Positions 52,251-60,291 of a stretch of 64,000 nucleotides of DNA are shown here, piece by piece. The notes beneath the pieces are model-generated. The model did no database searches and was not told the origin of the DNA. It saw nothing but the letters and a program-made list of their open reading frames with translations. Both the position numbers and the translations under genes were made by a program. Each line of letters begins with the position of its first letter. Positions within the stretch are counted from its first letter, which is position 1. The DNA is from Luteipulveratus halotolerans (GTDB lineage Bacteria; Actinomycetota; Actinomycetes; Actinomycetales; Dermatophilaceae), in contig NZ_LAIR01000002.1 of NCBI RefSeq assembly GCF_001247745.1, positions 186,001 to 250,000 on the forward strand, written 5' to 3'.

Positions 52251-53534
52251 ATGACAACGAATTCTCTGGCGCGGCGTCTCGGGCTGAGCGACGCGGTGAC
52301 GATCGGCCTGGGCTCGATGATCGGTGCAGGGCTGTTCGCGGCGTTCACCCCGGCTGCTGCCGCCGCCGGCTCGTGGCTGCTGGTCGGGCTCGTGCTCGCA
52401 GCCGTCGTGGCGTTCTGCAACGCGACGTCGTCGGGTCAGCTCGCTGCGCAGTACCCGTCGTCGGGCGGCACCTACGTCTACGGGCGCGAGCGGCTCGGGC
52501 CGTGGTGGGGCTACCTCGCCGGCTGGTGCTTCGTCATCGGCAAGACGGCGAGCTGTGCGGCGATGGCGATGACCGCTGCGGCGTACGCCGTGCCGTCCGG
52601 CTGGCAGCGCCCGGTCGCTGCAGCGGTCGTGCTCGCGATCACCGCGGTCAACCTGCGCGGCGTGACTCGAACTGCCGCGGCCACCAAGGTGATCGTGACG
52701 ATCGTGCTGGCGCTGCTCGTGCTCCTGCTGGTCGCCTGCTTCGCCGGGGGAGCGGCCGACCTCGACCGTGTCTGGTCGACGAGTTCCGTTGGTGTCTATG
52801 ACATCTGGCAGTCCGCCGGGTTGCTCTTCTTCGCGTTCGCGGGCTATGCGCGCATCGCCACGATGGGCGAGGAGGTACGCGACCCGCGGCGTACGATCCC
52901 GCGCGCCATCACGATCGCGCTCTCCGTCGCGGTCGTGCTGTACGCCGTCGTGGCGGTGGCCGTGCTCGCCGTCCTGGGCCCGGAGCAGCTGGCGACGACC
53001 ACCGCGCCGTTGGCCGAGGCTGCCGGGTCTGCGTGGTCGTGGGCCGAGCCGCTCGTGCGCGTGGCCGGTGCACTGGCTGCCGTCGGAGCGCTGCTCGCCC
53101 TCGTCGCCGGCATCGGACGTACCTCCCTCGCGATGGCGCGCGAGGGAGACCTGCCGCGCTGGCTCGCGGCCGTGCACCCGGCGTACCACGTGCCGCACCA
53201 CGCCGAGATCACCGTCGGCGTCGTCGTCGCCGCGCTCGTGCTCGTCGCGGATCTGCGTGGGGCCATTGGTTTTTCGTCGTTCGGGGTGCTGCTCTACTAC
53301 GCGGTCGCCAACGCGGCGGCGTACACGCAGAGCGGTGAGCACCGGCGCTACCCCAAGGCGTTGCAGGTGCTCGGTCTGCTCGGGTGCCTGTCGCTCGTGG
53401 CGACCTTGCCCTGGAGGTCGGTGGCCCTGGGCCTGGTCGTGCTCGTCGTCGGTGTCGCCTGGCGACTGATCAGCTCCAGCGGCGGAACGCGGCAGCGGTC
53501 TCCTCGGCTGGGCAGCGACCCTCGGCAACGCTGA
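52251..53534 (+). CDS. APC family amino-acid permease
   Basis: 427-residue transporter with about 12 membrane helices. The family signature is LSDAVTIGLGSMIGAGLFAAFTPA at the start (G-S-M-I-G-A-G is the substrate loop of helix 1) and the helix 6 motif LLFFAFAGYARIATMGEEVRDP. Substrate not determinable. ATG 52251 has no strong ribosome-binding site. The 3' end overlaps the convergent toxin gene by 65 nt, so its last about 20 residues are encoded in toxin-gene sequence. Confidence 0.88.
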   Translation: MTTNSLARRLGLSDAVTIGLGSMIGAGLFAAFTPAAAAAGSWLLVGLVLAAVVAFCNATSSGQLAAQYPSSGGTYVYGRERLGPWWGYLAGWCFVIGKTASCAAMAMTAAAYAVPSGWQRPVAAAVVLAITAVNLRGVTRTAAATKVIVTIVLALLVLLLVACFAGGAADLDRVWSTSSVGVYDIWQSAGLLFFAFAGYARIATMGEEVRDPRRTIPRAITIALSVAVVLYAVVAVAVLAVLGPEQLATTTAPLAEAAGSAWSWAEPLVRVAGALAAVGALLALVAGIGRTSLAMAREGDLPRWLAAVHPAYHVPHHAEITVGVVVAALVLVADLRGAIGFSSFGVLLYYAVANAAAYTQSGEHRRYPKALQVLGLLGCLSLVATLPWRSVALGLVVLVVGVAWRLISSSGGTRQRSPRLGSDPRQR

Positions 53535-53832
53535 TCACGAGGTCGTAGGCGTCGTCGAACGGCGCATCGAGCTCGATGTCGTTGAGGCCGAGAAAGACGA
53601 CAGCAGAGGTCCATCCGAGTCGCTTGTTGCCGTCGACCAGCGGGTGGTTGCGGACGATCGACTCCATGAGTACGGCCGCCTTGAGATGGACATCGGGGTA
53701 GGCCTCGTCACCGAACACGGTGGAGGCCGGCCGATGCGCGGCGCTGTCCAGGAGCCCGACGTCGCGAACCGGCAGGTCACCGATCGCGTCGATGATCGTG
53801 AGCAGGTCCTCCGTCGTGAGGTAGCGGGTCAC
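53470..53832 (-). CDS. doc: Doc-type Fic toxin
   Basis: 120-residue Doc/Fic protein. The core motif HPLVDGNKRLGW (63-74) keeps the catalytic His and the NKR of Doc; DAFDDAY-like FDDAYDLVISVAEG is the C-terminal helix. Doc phosphorylates EF-Tu and stops translation. The antitoxin gene is immediately upstream with a 4-nt overlap. The gene is convergent with the permease, overlapping it by 65 nt. Confidence 0.88.
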   Translation of the reverse strand: MTRYLTTEDLLTIIDAIGDLPVRDVGLLDSAAHRPASTVFGDEAYPDVHLKAAVLMESIVRNHPLVDGNKRLGWTSAVVFLGLNDIELDAPFDDAYDLVISVAEGRCPAEETAAAFRRWS

Positions 53833-54032
53833 TGCGCGAGGCGGTCGAGGAGTGGGCCGTAGTTGCGCACGGCCTTCTGCGCCAGGCGGCGTACGTCCTC
53901 GCGCTGCGCGGAGCGGGCGCCCTGCTCGATGATGGCGCGGTTGACGGCGTCGTTCTTGCTGATGCCCTGCTGCTCGGCGAGGGTGGTCAGGACGCGGTCT
54001 GCTTCGTCAGTCAGGCGTACGTTGATGGCCAT
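53829..54032 (-). CDS. Ribbon-helix-helix antitoxin partner of Doc
   Basis: 67 residues: AINVRLTDEADRVLTTLAEQQGISKNDAVNRAIIEQ is a CopG-like ribbon-helix-helix (beta-strand INVRL, then two helices), followed by a C-terminal tail (REDVRRLAQKAVRNYGPLLDRL) that should wrap the toxin. Doc is classically paired with Phd, so an RHH partner is a less common combination. ATG 54032 has TACCAT 5 nt upstream, close to the leaderless arrangement. Autorepression by the antitoxin-toxin complex is expected. Confidence 0.8.
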   Translation of the reverse strand: MAINVRLTDEADRVLTTLAEQQGISKNDAVNRAIIEQGARSAQREDVRRLAQKAVRNYGPLLDRLAQ

Positions 54033-54077
54033 GGTCGATGGTACCAATCCGGTGCCATCCCGGCCGTCGACGGCGAC

Positions 54078-54108
54078 TTGACCCTGACGTGACGTGAGGC
54101 CCGATCGT
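54078..54108 (+). promoter_or_regulatory. MerR-type promoter with 19-bp spacer and palindromic operator
   Basis: TTGACC (54078-54083), a 19-bp spacer and GATCGT (54103-54108). The spacer holds CCTGACGTGACGTGAGG (54083-54099), an imperfect palindrome of 7 matched of 8 pairs. Overlong spacers with a central palindrome are the hallmark of MerR-activated promoters. Confidence 0.75.
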
Positions 54109-54115
54109 CGATGCC

Positions 54116-54901
54116 ATGACCGAGACGCAGGAGGCAGCGGTGGCGTACACCGTCGGACAGGTGGCCCAGGAGCTCGGGGTGACCGTGCGGACCCTGCACC
54201 ACTACGACCGGATCGGGCTGCTCGTGCCGAGCGAGCGGTCCACCTCCGGCTACCGCCTCTACACCGACGCCGACCTGGAGCGGCTCGCGCACATCGTGGT
54301 CTACCGGAGGCTGGAGATGCCGCTGGACGAGATCGCGCGGGTGCTCGAGTCCGGTGACGCGAGCACGCATCTGCGCCGTCAGCGCGACGCGGTCATCGCC
54401 AGGCTGAGCGAGCTGAACGAGCTCGTCGCAGCGATCGACAACGCACTGGAGAAGACCATGGCCGACGAGCCGATGACCACCGAGGACATGAAGCAGCTGT
54501 TCGGCGACAGCATCGAGGAGTACCAGGGGGAGGCGCAGGAGCGCTGGGGTGACACCGACGCCTGGAAGGAGTCGCAGCGGCGTACGAAGGGCTACACCAA
54601 GGCCGACTGGGTCGCGATCAAGGCCGAGGCCGACCAGATCCAGGAGCACCTGGCGCAGGTGTTCAAGGGTGGTGCCGCTGCCGACAGCCCCGAGGCGATG
54701 GACGCCGTCGAGGCGCACCGCGCTCACATGAACCGGTGGTTCATGACGGTGTCGCCCGAGTTCCATCGCTGCCTGGGCGACCTGTACGTCTCGGACCCGC
54801 GCTACACCGCGACGTACGACGAGGGCTTCGAGGCGCCCGGCCTCGCCCAGTGGGTGCGGGACGCGATCTACGCCAGCAGCGACCGCGCCGAGCAAGCCTG
54901 A
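54116..54901 (+). CDS. TipA-type MerR family transcriptional activator
   Basis: 261-residue regulator. The MerR winged helix-turn-helix is at about 10-80 (YTVGQVAQELGVTVRTLHHYDRIGLLVPSER), then a coiled-coil dimerisation helix (QRDAVIARLSELNELVAAI) and a C-terminal TipAS ligand domain, recognised by DTDAWKESQRRTKGYTKADW and SPEFHRCLGDLYVSDPRYTATYDE. In Streptomyces TipA binds thiopeptide antibiotics covalently through a Cys in this domain; here one Cys lies in HRCLGD. ATG 54116 is 7 nt after the -10, so it is probably leaderless and autoregulated. Confidence 0.92.
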   Translation: MTETQEAAVAYTVGQVAQELGVTVRTLHHYDRIGLLVPSERSTSGYRLYTDADLERLAHIVVYRRLEMPLDEIARVLESGDASTHLRRQRDAVIARLSELNELVAAIDNALEKTMADEPMTTEDMKQLFGDSIEEYQGEAQERWGDTDAWKESQRRTKGYTKADWVAIKAEADQIQEHLAQVFKGGAAADSPEAMDAVEAHRAHMNRWFMTVSPEFHRCLGDLYVSDPRYTATYDEGFEAPGLAQWVRDAIYASSDRAEQA

Positions 54902-54916
54902 CACGCCGGATCTGCG

Positions 54917-54980
54917 AACGACGCTCACACCAGCAGACGACGCGCACATATCCGCGTCGTCTGCGCGTGTGAGCGTCGTT
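54917..54980. terminator. Long two-stage hairpin
   Basis: Outer stem AACGACGCTCACAC with GTGTGAGCGTCGTT, inner stem GCAGACGACGCG with CGCGTCGTCTGC, 26 bp in all, around a CACATATC loop. Follows the MerR gene. Confidence 0.65.
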
Positions 54981-55083
54981 GCGTGGGGCGGGAGGCCGCA
55001 ACCGGCAGGCCAGGCGTACGCCGACCCGACCGGTCGGCGTACGCCGGTGCCCGCCGTCGTACGGCTGGCCTAGGCTCATCGCC

Positions 55084-55716
55084 ATGTCCAGCGTCGATCC
55101 AGAGCCCGGCGTCTTCATCGCGTTCGAGGGTGGTGACGGCGCGGGCAAGACGACCCAGATCGAGCGCTTGCACGGCTGGCTGTCCCAGCAGGGTCGTGAG
55201 GTCGTCGTCACCCGTGAGCCGGGCGGCACGCCGGTCGGTCAGCAGATCAGGCAGCTGGTGCTGCACGGTGACGACCTGGCCCCGCGGGCCGAGGCGTTGC
55301 TGTTCGCCGCCGACCGCGCCCACCACGTCGCAACCGTCGTACGCCCTGCGCTCGCCCGCGGTGCCGTGGTGCTGCAGGACCGCTACCTCGACTCCTCGGT
55401 CGCCTACCAGGGTGCGGGCCGCGACCTCGACGCCGACGAGGTCCAGCGCCTGTCGCTGTGGGCGACCCAGGACCTGCGCCCCGACCTGACCGTTCTGCTC
55501 GACGTCTCGCCCGAGACGGGTCGTGCGCGCCGCGGTGACGTGCACGACCGGTTGGAGAGCGAGAGCGACGACTTCCACGACCGCGTACGCCGGCACTTCC
55601 TCTCCCTCGCCGAGGCCGAGGCGCACCGCTACCTCGTGGTCGATGCGGCGTTGCCCGTCGACGAGATCGCGGCAATCGTGCAGGAGCGGGTCGCCGAGAT
55701 CGTGGGTGTCGCATGA
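55084..55716 (+). CDS. tmk: Thymidylate kinase
   Basis: 210-residue dTMP kinase required for dTTP synthesis. The P-loop is FEGGDGAGKTT (14-24), the DR motif VLQDRYLDSSVAYQG, and the LID region is ARRG...RLE. TAGGCT (55071-55076) lies 7 nt before ATG 55084, so the transcript is leaderless; earlier starts lack conservation. It overlaps holB by 4 nt, a linkage frequent in actinobacteria. Confidence 0.95.
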   Translation: MSSVDPEPGVFIAFEGGDGAGKTTQIERLHGWLSQQGREVVVTREPGGTPVGQQIRQLVLHGDDLAPRAEALLFAADRAHHVATVVRPALARGAVVLQDRYLDSSVAYQGAGRDLDADEVQRLSLWATQDLRPDLTVLLDVSPETGRARRGDVHDRLESESDDFHDRVRRHFLSLAEAEAHRYLVVDAALPVDEIAAIVQERVAEIVGVA

Positions 55717-56945
55717 GCGGCGAGGAGGGCGCAACGCAGGTCGCGGGCGAGGCACGAGCACGCGGCCGGAGCGGAGGCCGACCGAGCGCGACCAGTGGGA
55801 CGGCGACCGGCGTCTGGCAGGACGTCATCGGCCAGGAGCAGACCGTCGCGACGTTGCAGGACGCCGTTCGTGACCCGGCCCGCATGACGCACGCGTGGCT
55901 GCTCACCGGGCCGCCCGGCTCAGGGCGGTCGACGGCGGCGCGGGCGTTCGCGGCGGCGCTGCTGTGCCCCGACGGCGGGTGCGGGCAGTGTCACGAGTGC
56001 CGTACGGCCCTCGACGGCAGCCACGCCGACGTCACCGTGCTGGCCACCCAGGGCCTGTCGATCCAGGTCAAGGACGCACGTGAGCTGGCCCAGCTCGCGC
56101 AGCACCGCCCCTCGGTCGGAGCCTGGCGCATCATCGTCATCGAGGACGCCGATCGCCTCACCGAGCGCGCGGCCGACGCGCTGCTGAAGGCTCTCGAAGA
56201 GCCCGTGCCGCGCACCGTCTGGCTGCTGTGCGCGCCGTCGGTCGAGGACGTCATCATCACGATCCGCAGCCGCTCCCGACACGTGCGACTGCGTACGCCC
56301 CCGGTCGCCGCGGTGGCCGAGCTGCTCACCCGCCGCGACGGCATCGAGCCCGCGATGGCGACGTACGCTGCGCGCGCCGCCCAGTCGCACGTCGGTCTCG
56401 CGCGCCGGCTCGCTCGTGACGAGGGTGCCCGTGGTCGGCGCCGCGACATCCTGCGCCTTGCCGGGCGCGTCCGCTCGCTGGGCGACGCGATGGAGGCGGC
56501 CGCCGATCTGGCCGCGATCGCGACGCAGGAGCAGTCGGCCAGCTCGGCCGAGCGCGACGCCGCCGAGAAGGCCCGGTTGCTCGAACAGCTCGGCGCTGAC
56601 CCCGAGGCCCGCACCCAGCCGCCGCACATCCGCTCGCAGCTCAACGCTCTCGAGAAGGAGCAGAAGACCCGCGCCACCCGCTTCGGGCGCGACGTCATCG
56701 ACCGCTCGCTGGTCGACCTGCTCTCGATCTACCGCGACGCCCTCGTCGCGCAGGCCGGAATGCCGGTCGAGCTGGTCAACGCCGACCTGGACGACGACGT
56801 CCGCGCCCTCGCTCAGCACCTCACCTCCGAGCAGCTGCTCGGCGCGATGGACGCCATCGGCACCGCGCGCGAACGCATCGAGGCCAACGTGCCGCCGCTG
56901 CTGGCCCTGGAGGCCATGGCGATCTCACTGCGCCTGCCCCGCTGA
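55713..56945 (+). CDS. holB: DNA polymerase III subunit delta'
   Basis: 410-residue clamp-loader subunit. The P-loop is GPPGSGRST (66-74), with Arg in place of the Walker Lys, as in delta' subunits that do not hydrolyse ATP. A zinc module with C85, C90, C93 and C96 follows, then IVIEDADRLTERAADALLKALEEP, the SRC-like RSRSRH and C-terminal collar helices. It pairs with gamma/tau and delta to load the beta clamp. ATGA overlap with tmk. Confidence 0.93.
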   Translation: MSGEEGATQVAGEARARGRSGGRPSATSGTATGVWQDVIGQEQTVATLQDAVRDPARMTHAWLLTGPPGSGRSTAARAFAAALLCPDGGCGQCHECRTALDGSHADVTVLATQGLSIQVKDARELAQLAQHRPSVGAWRIIVIEDADRLTERAADALLKALEEPVPRTVWLLCAPSVEDVIITIRSRSRHVRLRTPPVAAVAELLTRRDGIEPAMATYAARAAQSHVGLARRLARDEGARGRRRDILRLAGRVRSLGDAMEAAADLAAIATQEQSASSAERDAAEKARLLEQLGADPEARTQPPHIRSQLNALEKEQKTRATRFGRDVIDRSLVDLLSIYRDALVAQAGMPVELVNADLDDDVRALAQHLTSEQLLGAMDAIGTARERIEANVPPLLALEAMAISLRLPR

Positions 56946-56994
56946 CGGCACGCTGCCGGTGACCATGTGATCGTCCCGCCCCACCTCCTTATCC

Positions 56995-57058
56995 GGCCGA
57001 ATGCGCATGTCGCGCTAGTTGGCCAGCCTCCGAACTAGCGCGACATGCGCACTCGGCC
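56995..57058. terminator. Long hairpin (19-bp perfect stem) after holB
   Basis: TGCGCATGTCGCGCTAGTT (57002-57020) pairs with AACTAGCGCGACATGCGCA (57033-57051) around GGCCAGCCTCCG, extended by GGCCGA/TCGGCC and by more distant TCCCGCCC/GGGCGGGA arms. Confidence 0.65.
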
Positions 57059-57152
57059 CGGGCGGGATCGCCGCGGACGGCTGAGCCGCCGCGATCAGGT
57101 GCGTCGGTTAGCGTGCTGTCCCGACGTGCCTCCCAGGGAAGCGAGACGACAG

Positions 57153-58727
57153 GTGACATCGACGACAACGCGCCGGGCGTCGTACGGGCGCATGGCCGCG
57201 GTCGGCGTGATCGGGTTGGCGACCGTGCTCGCCGGCTGTGACCGCGACGCGAGCGTCGACGGGCCGAAGGGCAGCAGCTCGGCCAGCAGCGCCACCGGTA
57301 CGAGCGCGGCGACGGCCGCTCCCAGCGCCGCGCTCGCGAAGTTCTACAACCAGAAGCTCACGTGGGAGGACTGCGAGACCGGCGGCTCGAAGTGCGCCAG
57401 CCTGAAGGTGCCGATCGACTACGCCAAGCCCGAGGGCGGCACGGTCAACATCGCGGTGCTGAAGTCGCCGGCCAAGGGCGACAAGAAGGGCTCGCTCGTG
57501 GTCAACCCGGGCGGCCCGGGTGGCTCCGGTGTCGACTACGCCGCGGCGGCCGACTACGTCGTGAGCGACAAGGTGCGCAAGGCGTACGACGTCGTGGGCT
57601 TCGACCCGCGGGGCGTGCAGCGTTCGGCACCCATCACCTGCCTCGACGACCAGCAGCTCGACGGCTACCTCGGCGCTGACCCGAGCCCGGACGACAAGGC
57701 CGAGGAGGCGGCGTTCATGAAGGGCGCCAAGGGCTTCGGCGACGCCTGCAAGACCAAGGCCGGACCGCTGCTCGGCCACGTGTCGACGGTCGAGGCGGCC
57801 AAGGACATGGACGTGCTGCGCGCGGCCCTCGGCGAGCCCCGGCTGGACTACCTCGGCAAGTCGTACGGCACCTTCCTCGGGTCGACGTACGCCGACCAGT
57901 TCCCTACTCGCGTGGGCAAGTTCGTGCTCGACGGCGTGGTGGCGCCCGACCTCACCAACACCGAGATGAACAAGGGCCAGGCGGAGGGGTTCGAGCGCGC
58001 GACCCGGGCCTACGTCAAGGACTGCGTCGCGAACGGCAGCTGCCCGCTCGGCTCGACACAGGCCGCCGGCGAGCAGAAGATCCGCGACTTCCTCAAGCAG
58101 GTCGACGCCACGCCGATCCCCGTCACCAACGACGACAAGGTCACCCGCCTCACCGAGGGCTGGGCGTCGATGGGCATCGCCGCCGCGATGTACGACCAGG
58201 GCAGCTGGGGGCAGCTGACGACCGCTCTGCAGAACGCGTTCAACGGCGACGGCAACGCGCTGATGGGCCTGGCCAACACCTACGCCGAGCGTGACAGCAG
58301 CGGCTCCTACAGCGGCAACATCATGCAGGCGATCAACGCGGTCAACTGCCTCGACCGGCAGGGCAGCGCCGACACCGCGTCGTACGAGAAGGACCAGGCG
58401 GCCTTCGCCAAGACCGCGCCGACGTTCGGGCCGATGCTCGCGTGGGGCACGGCGATCTGCGGGTCGTGGCCGGTCAAGGCGACGGGCGCTCCCAAGAAGA
58501 TCACCGCTGCCGGCTCCGACCCGATCCTGGTCATCGGCACGACCCGCGACCCGGCCACGCCGTACGAGTGGTCGCAGCGCCTCGCCGCGATGCTGCAGAA
58601 CGGTCGGCTGATCACGTACGACGGTGACGGCCACACGGCGTACCGCCGCTCCAACGCGTGCGTCGACAACGCCGTGGACGCCTACCTGCTGCAGGGCAAG
58701 GACCCGGGCAAGAACGTGAAGTGCTGA
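57153..58727 (+). CDS. S33-family alpha/beta hydrolase lipoprotein (tripeptidyl aminopeptidase-like)
   Basis: 524-residue exported lipoprotein with a signal ending VLAGC. The alpha/beta-hydrolase catalytic domain has the oxyanion NPGGPGGSGVD, the nucleophile elbow GKSYGT (Ser237) and C-terminal TAP-like region ILVIGTTRDPATPYEW (acid) and DGDGHTAY (His). This is the SlpD/SlpE or tripeptidyl aminopeptidase type of actinomycetes. GTG 57153 begins the signal peptide; a GGGAAGCGAG stretch lies upstream. Confidence 0.88.
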   Translation: MTSTTTRRASYGRMAAVGVIGLATVLAGCDRDASVDGPKGSSSASSATGTSAATAAPSAALAKFYNQKLTWEDCETGGSKCASLKVPIDYAKPEGGTVNIAVLKSPAKGDKKGSLVVNPGGPGGSGVDYAAAADYVVSDKVRKAYDVVGFDPRGVQRSAPITCLDDQQLDGYLGADPSPDDKAEEAAFMKGAKGFGDACKTKAGPLLGHVSTVEAAKDMDVLRAALGEPRLDYLGKSYGTFLGSTYADQFPTRVGKFVLDGVVAPDLTNTEMNKGQAEGFERATRAYVKDCVANGSCPLGSTQAAGEQKIRDFLKQVDATPIPVTNDDKVTRLTEGWASMGIAAAMYDQGSWGQLTTALQNAFNGDGNALMGLANTYAERDSSGSYSGNIMQAINAVNCLDRQGSADTASYEKDQAAFAKTAPTFGPMLAWGTAICGSWPVKATGAPKKITAAGSDPILVIGTTRDPATPYEWSQRLAAMLQNGRLITYDGDGHTAYRRSNACVDNAVDAYLLQGKDPGKNVKC

Positions 58728-58746
58728 CGGGCGCGCCGCCCTCGAT

Positions 58747-58801
58747 CTCGCGGTACGTCACACGGTGAGCGGCAGCTCGCGGTGGGTCACATCGTGAGCG
58801 C
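58747..58801. repeat. Direct repeat pair (about 26 bp) upstream of tRNA-Thr
   Basis: CTCGCGGTACGTCACACGGT (58747 onward) and CTCGCGGTGGGTCACATCGT (58776 onward) repeat with 3-4 differences and each contains a TCAC-N3-GTGA inverted repeat. Function unknown. Confidence 0.55.
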
Positions 58802-58823
58802 GCCCGGGCCGAGGGCGGCCGAT

Positions 58824-58853
58824 TTCGAGGTGGCGCCGGGCCGTGCGTATACT
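58824..58853 (+). promoter_or_regulatory. tRNA-Thr promoter
   Basis: TTCGAG (58824-58829), an 18-bp spacer and TATACT (58848-58853), a near-perfect -10. Transcription should start near 58860, giving a 27-nt 5' leader on the tRNA. Confidence 0.65.
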
Positions 58854-58886
58854 CGGTGCGCGTCCGCGGCGATCCCGCGGACGCTT

Positions 58887-58963
58887 GCCGCCTTAGCTCA
58901 GTCGGCCAGAGCGATTCACTCGTAATGAATAGGTCATCGGTTCGATTCCGATAGGCGGCTCCA
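58887..58963 (+). tRNA. tRNA-Thr (anticodon CGT), CCA encoded
   Basis: Acceptor stem GCCGCCT pairs with AGGCGGC (58953-58959), discriminator T, and CCA follows at 58961-58963. The anticodon stem is ATTCA/TGAAT around CTCGTAA, so the anticodon is CGT, reading ACG. The D-loop contains CAGTCGGC and the T-arm contains GGTTCGATTCC. A tRNA used heavily in a GC-rich genome where ACG is frequent. Confidence 0.97.
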
Positions 58964-59091
58964 CCTCAGCAGCGCCTCGACTCCGGTCGGGGCGCTGCTG
59001 GCGTCTGCGGGGACTCGCGGGCGAAGTCGTGGCGCGCGACCGCGTCCGTGCGCATGATGGTCGGGCCACGTCAGCGGACGAGGGGAGGACC

Positions 59092-59619
59092 ATGAAGGCG
59101 ACCATCGCAGGAGCAGCGATCGCGCTCGTCCTCACCGGGTGCGCAGGCAGCCCGAGCGAAGGCACCGAGCACGCTCCCGGCGGCACCCCGACCGTCACTC
59201 ATCCGACCGGCGTCGCCCAGGCGTGGTGGTACGACAACCAGGTGCACGCCACGGACTCCGCAGCCCGTACGAGCGCGCAGGCCCAGGTGGTCGGCGACCC
59301 CGTGCCGATCGCCCGCCGCATCCCCGGGTGCGTCCTCCCGAAGGGCGCCGTCGCGGTGCCGTGGGACGACGGCGGTGGCACGGTGCAGTGCACGCTCGCC
59401 GGCACGAACCCCGCCGGCGCCCCGGTGTGGACGACCGTCAACGTCCGGACCTTCCGCAAGACGCCCACCCCGCAGCAGGTCACCGCCGAGCGTGCCGGTC
59501 GTCCGGCCGTCGTCGGGTCGCAGTTCGTCGTCAGCTTCATCGGCCCGCAGGGTGGTCAGCCACCCGCCGGGACGGCGTACCGCGTGATGCTCGCGGTCGG
59601 CGGACGCATCGCGCAGTAG
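59092..59619 (+). CDS. Lipoprotein, unknown function
   Basis: 175-residue lipoprotein with signal MKATIAGAAIALVLTGC (lipobox LTGC). The mature protein has repeated short strands and two Cys (PGCVLP, VQCTLA) that may be paired. No family recognised. ATG 59092 follows a strong AGGGGAGG site. The gene follows tRNA-Thr. Confidence 0.75.
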   Translation: MKATIAGAAIALVLTGCAGSPSEGTEHAPGGTPTVTHPTGVAQAWWYDNQVHATDSAARTSAQAQVVGDPVPIARRIPGCVLPKGAVAVPWDDGGGTVQCTLAGTNPAGAPVWTTVNVRTFRKTPTPQQVTAERAGRPAVVGSQFVVSFIGPQGGQPPAGTAYRVMLAVGGRIAQ

Positions 59620-59724
59620 CGGGACGAGGAGCTCAGCGGTCGTCGTACGCCGGTCTGGACGACGGCTGGCGCGTGAGACCGTGCGTACACGACAATGGCC
59701 GCCGACGACCGGACGGAGAAGTAG

Positions 59725-60261
59725 ATGAGGGGCAGGCCCGCACTGCTCGCCACGACGGCTGGCATGGCACTCGCGATCAGTGGATGTGGCGGTGAGGCCG
59801 ACGCGCCACCCACCAGTCAGGCCGCAGTGACGGTCAACGCGAGCGACGACGGGGCGAGCGCCACGCCGTCGCAGGTCGGGGTCTCACCGTTCGGCGAGGA
59901 GCGCTCGTCCTCCACCGGCGCCGCCGTCACCGTCGAGAAGCCGCGCCGGGTGTCCCTCAAGGACGACGCCGTCGACCACAACCAGAAGTACGCCGCCGTG
60001 CGCATCACCTTGACCAACGGTGGCAGCAGCCCGTTCCCGTCGTCCGAGGTGTCGTTCACCGGCGCCTGCTCCAACAAGCCCGCCGTGTCGCCGAAGGCCG
60101 ACATCGGTGACACGGGCATGGCCTACGGGCCGGTCAACCGCTACGTCCAGCCCGGCCGCCAGGTGCGCTTCCAGCTGGTCTACACCTGCCCGGAGCCTGA
60201 GTCGCTGAGCATCACCGCGGCGATCGCCGAGGGACCGTTCGCGACGTTCGCCGGCGCCTGA
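59725..60261 (+). CDS. Lipoprotein with DUF4352-like beta fold
   Basis: 178-residue lipoprotein with a signal ending AISGC. The mature part has a Ser/Ala-rich linker, then KYAAVRITLTNGGSSPFPSSEV and RYVQPGRQVRFQLVYTCPEPE, the strand order of DUF4352/telomeric-repeat-like immunoprotective domains, with two Cys (FTGACSN, YTCPE). Function unknown. ATG 59725 follows GACGGAGAAG. Confidence 0.7.
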   Translation: MRGRPALLATTAGMALAISGCGGEADAPPTSQAAVTVNASDDGASATPSQVGVSPFGEERSSSTGAAVTVEKPRRVSLKDDAVDHNQKYAAVRITLTNGGSSPFPSSEVSFTGACSNKPAVSPKADIGDTGMAYGPVNRYVQPGRQVRFQLVYTCPEPESLSITAAIAEGPFATFAGA

Positions 60262-60291
60262 GCCCGCGCGGCGGTCGGCTACCGTCGCGCC

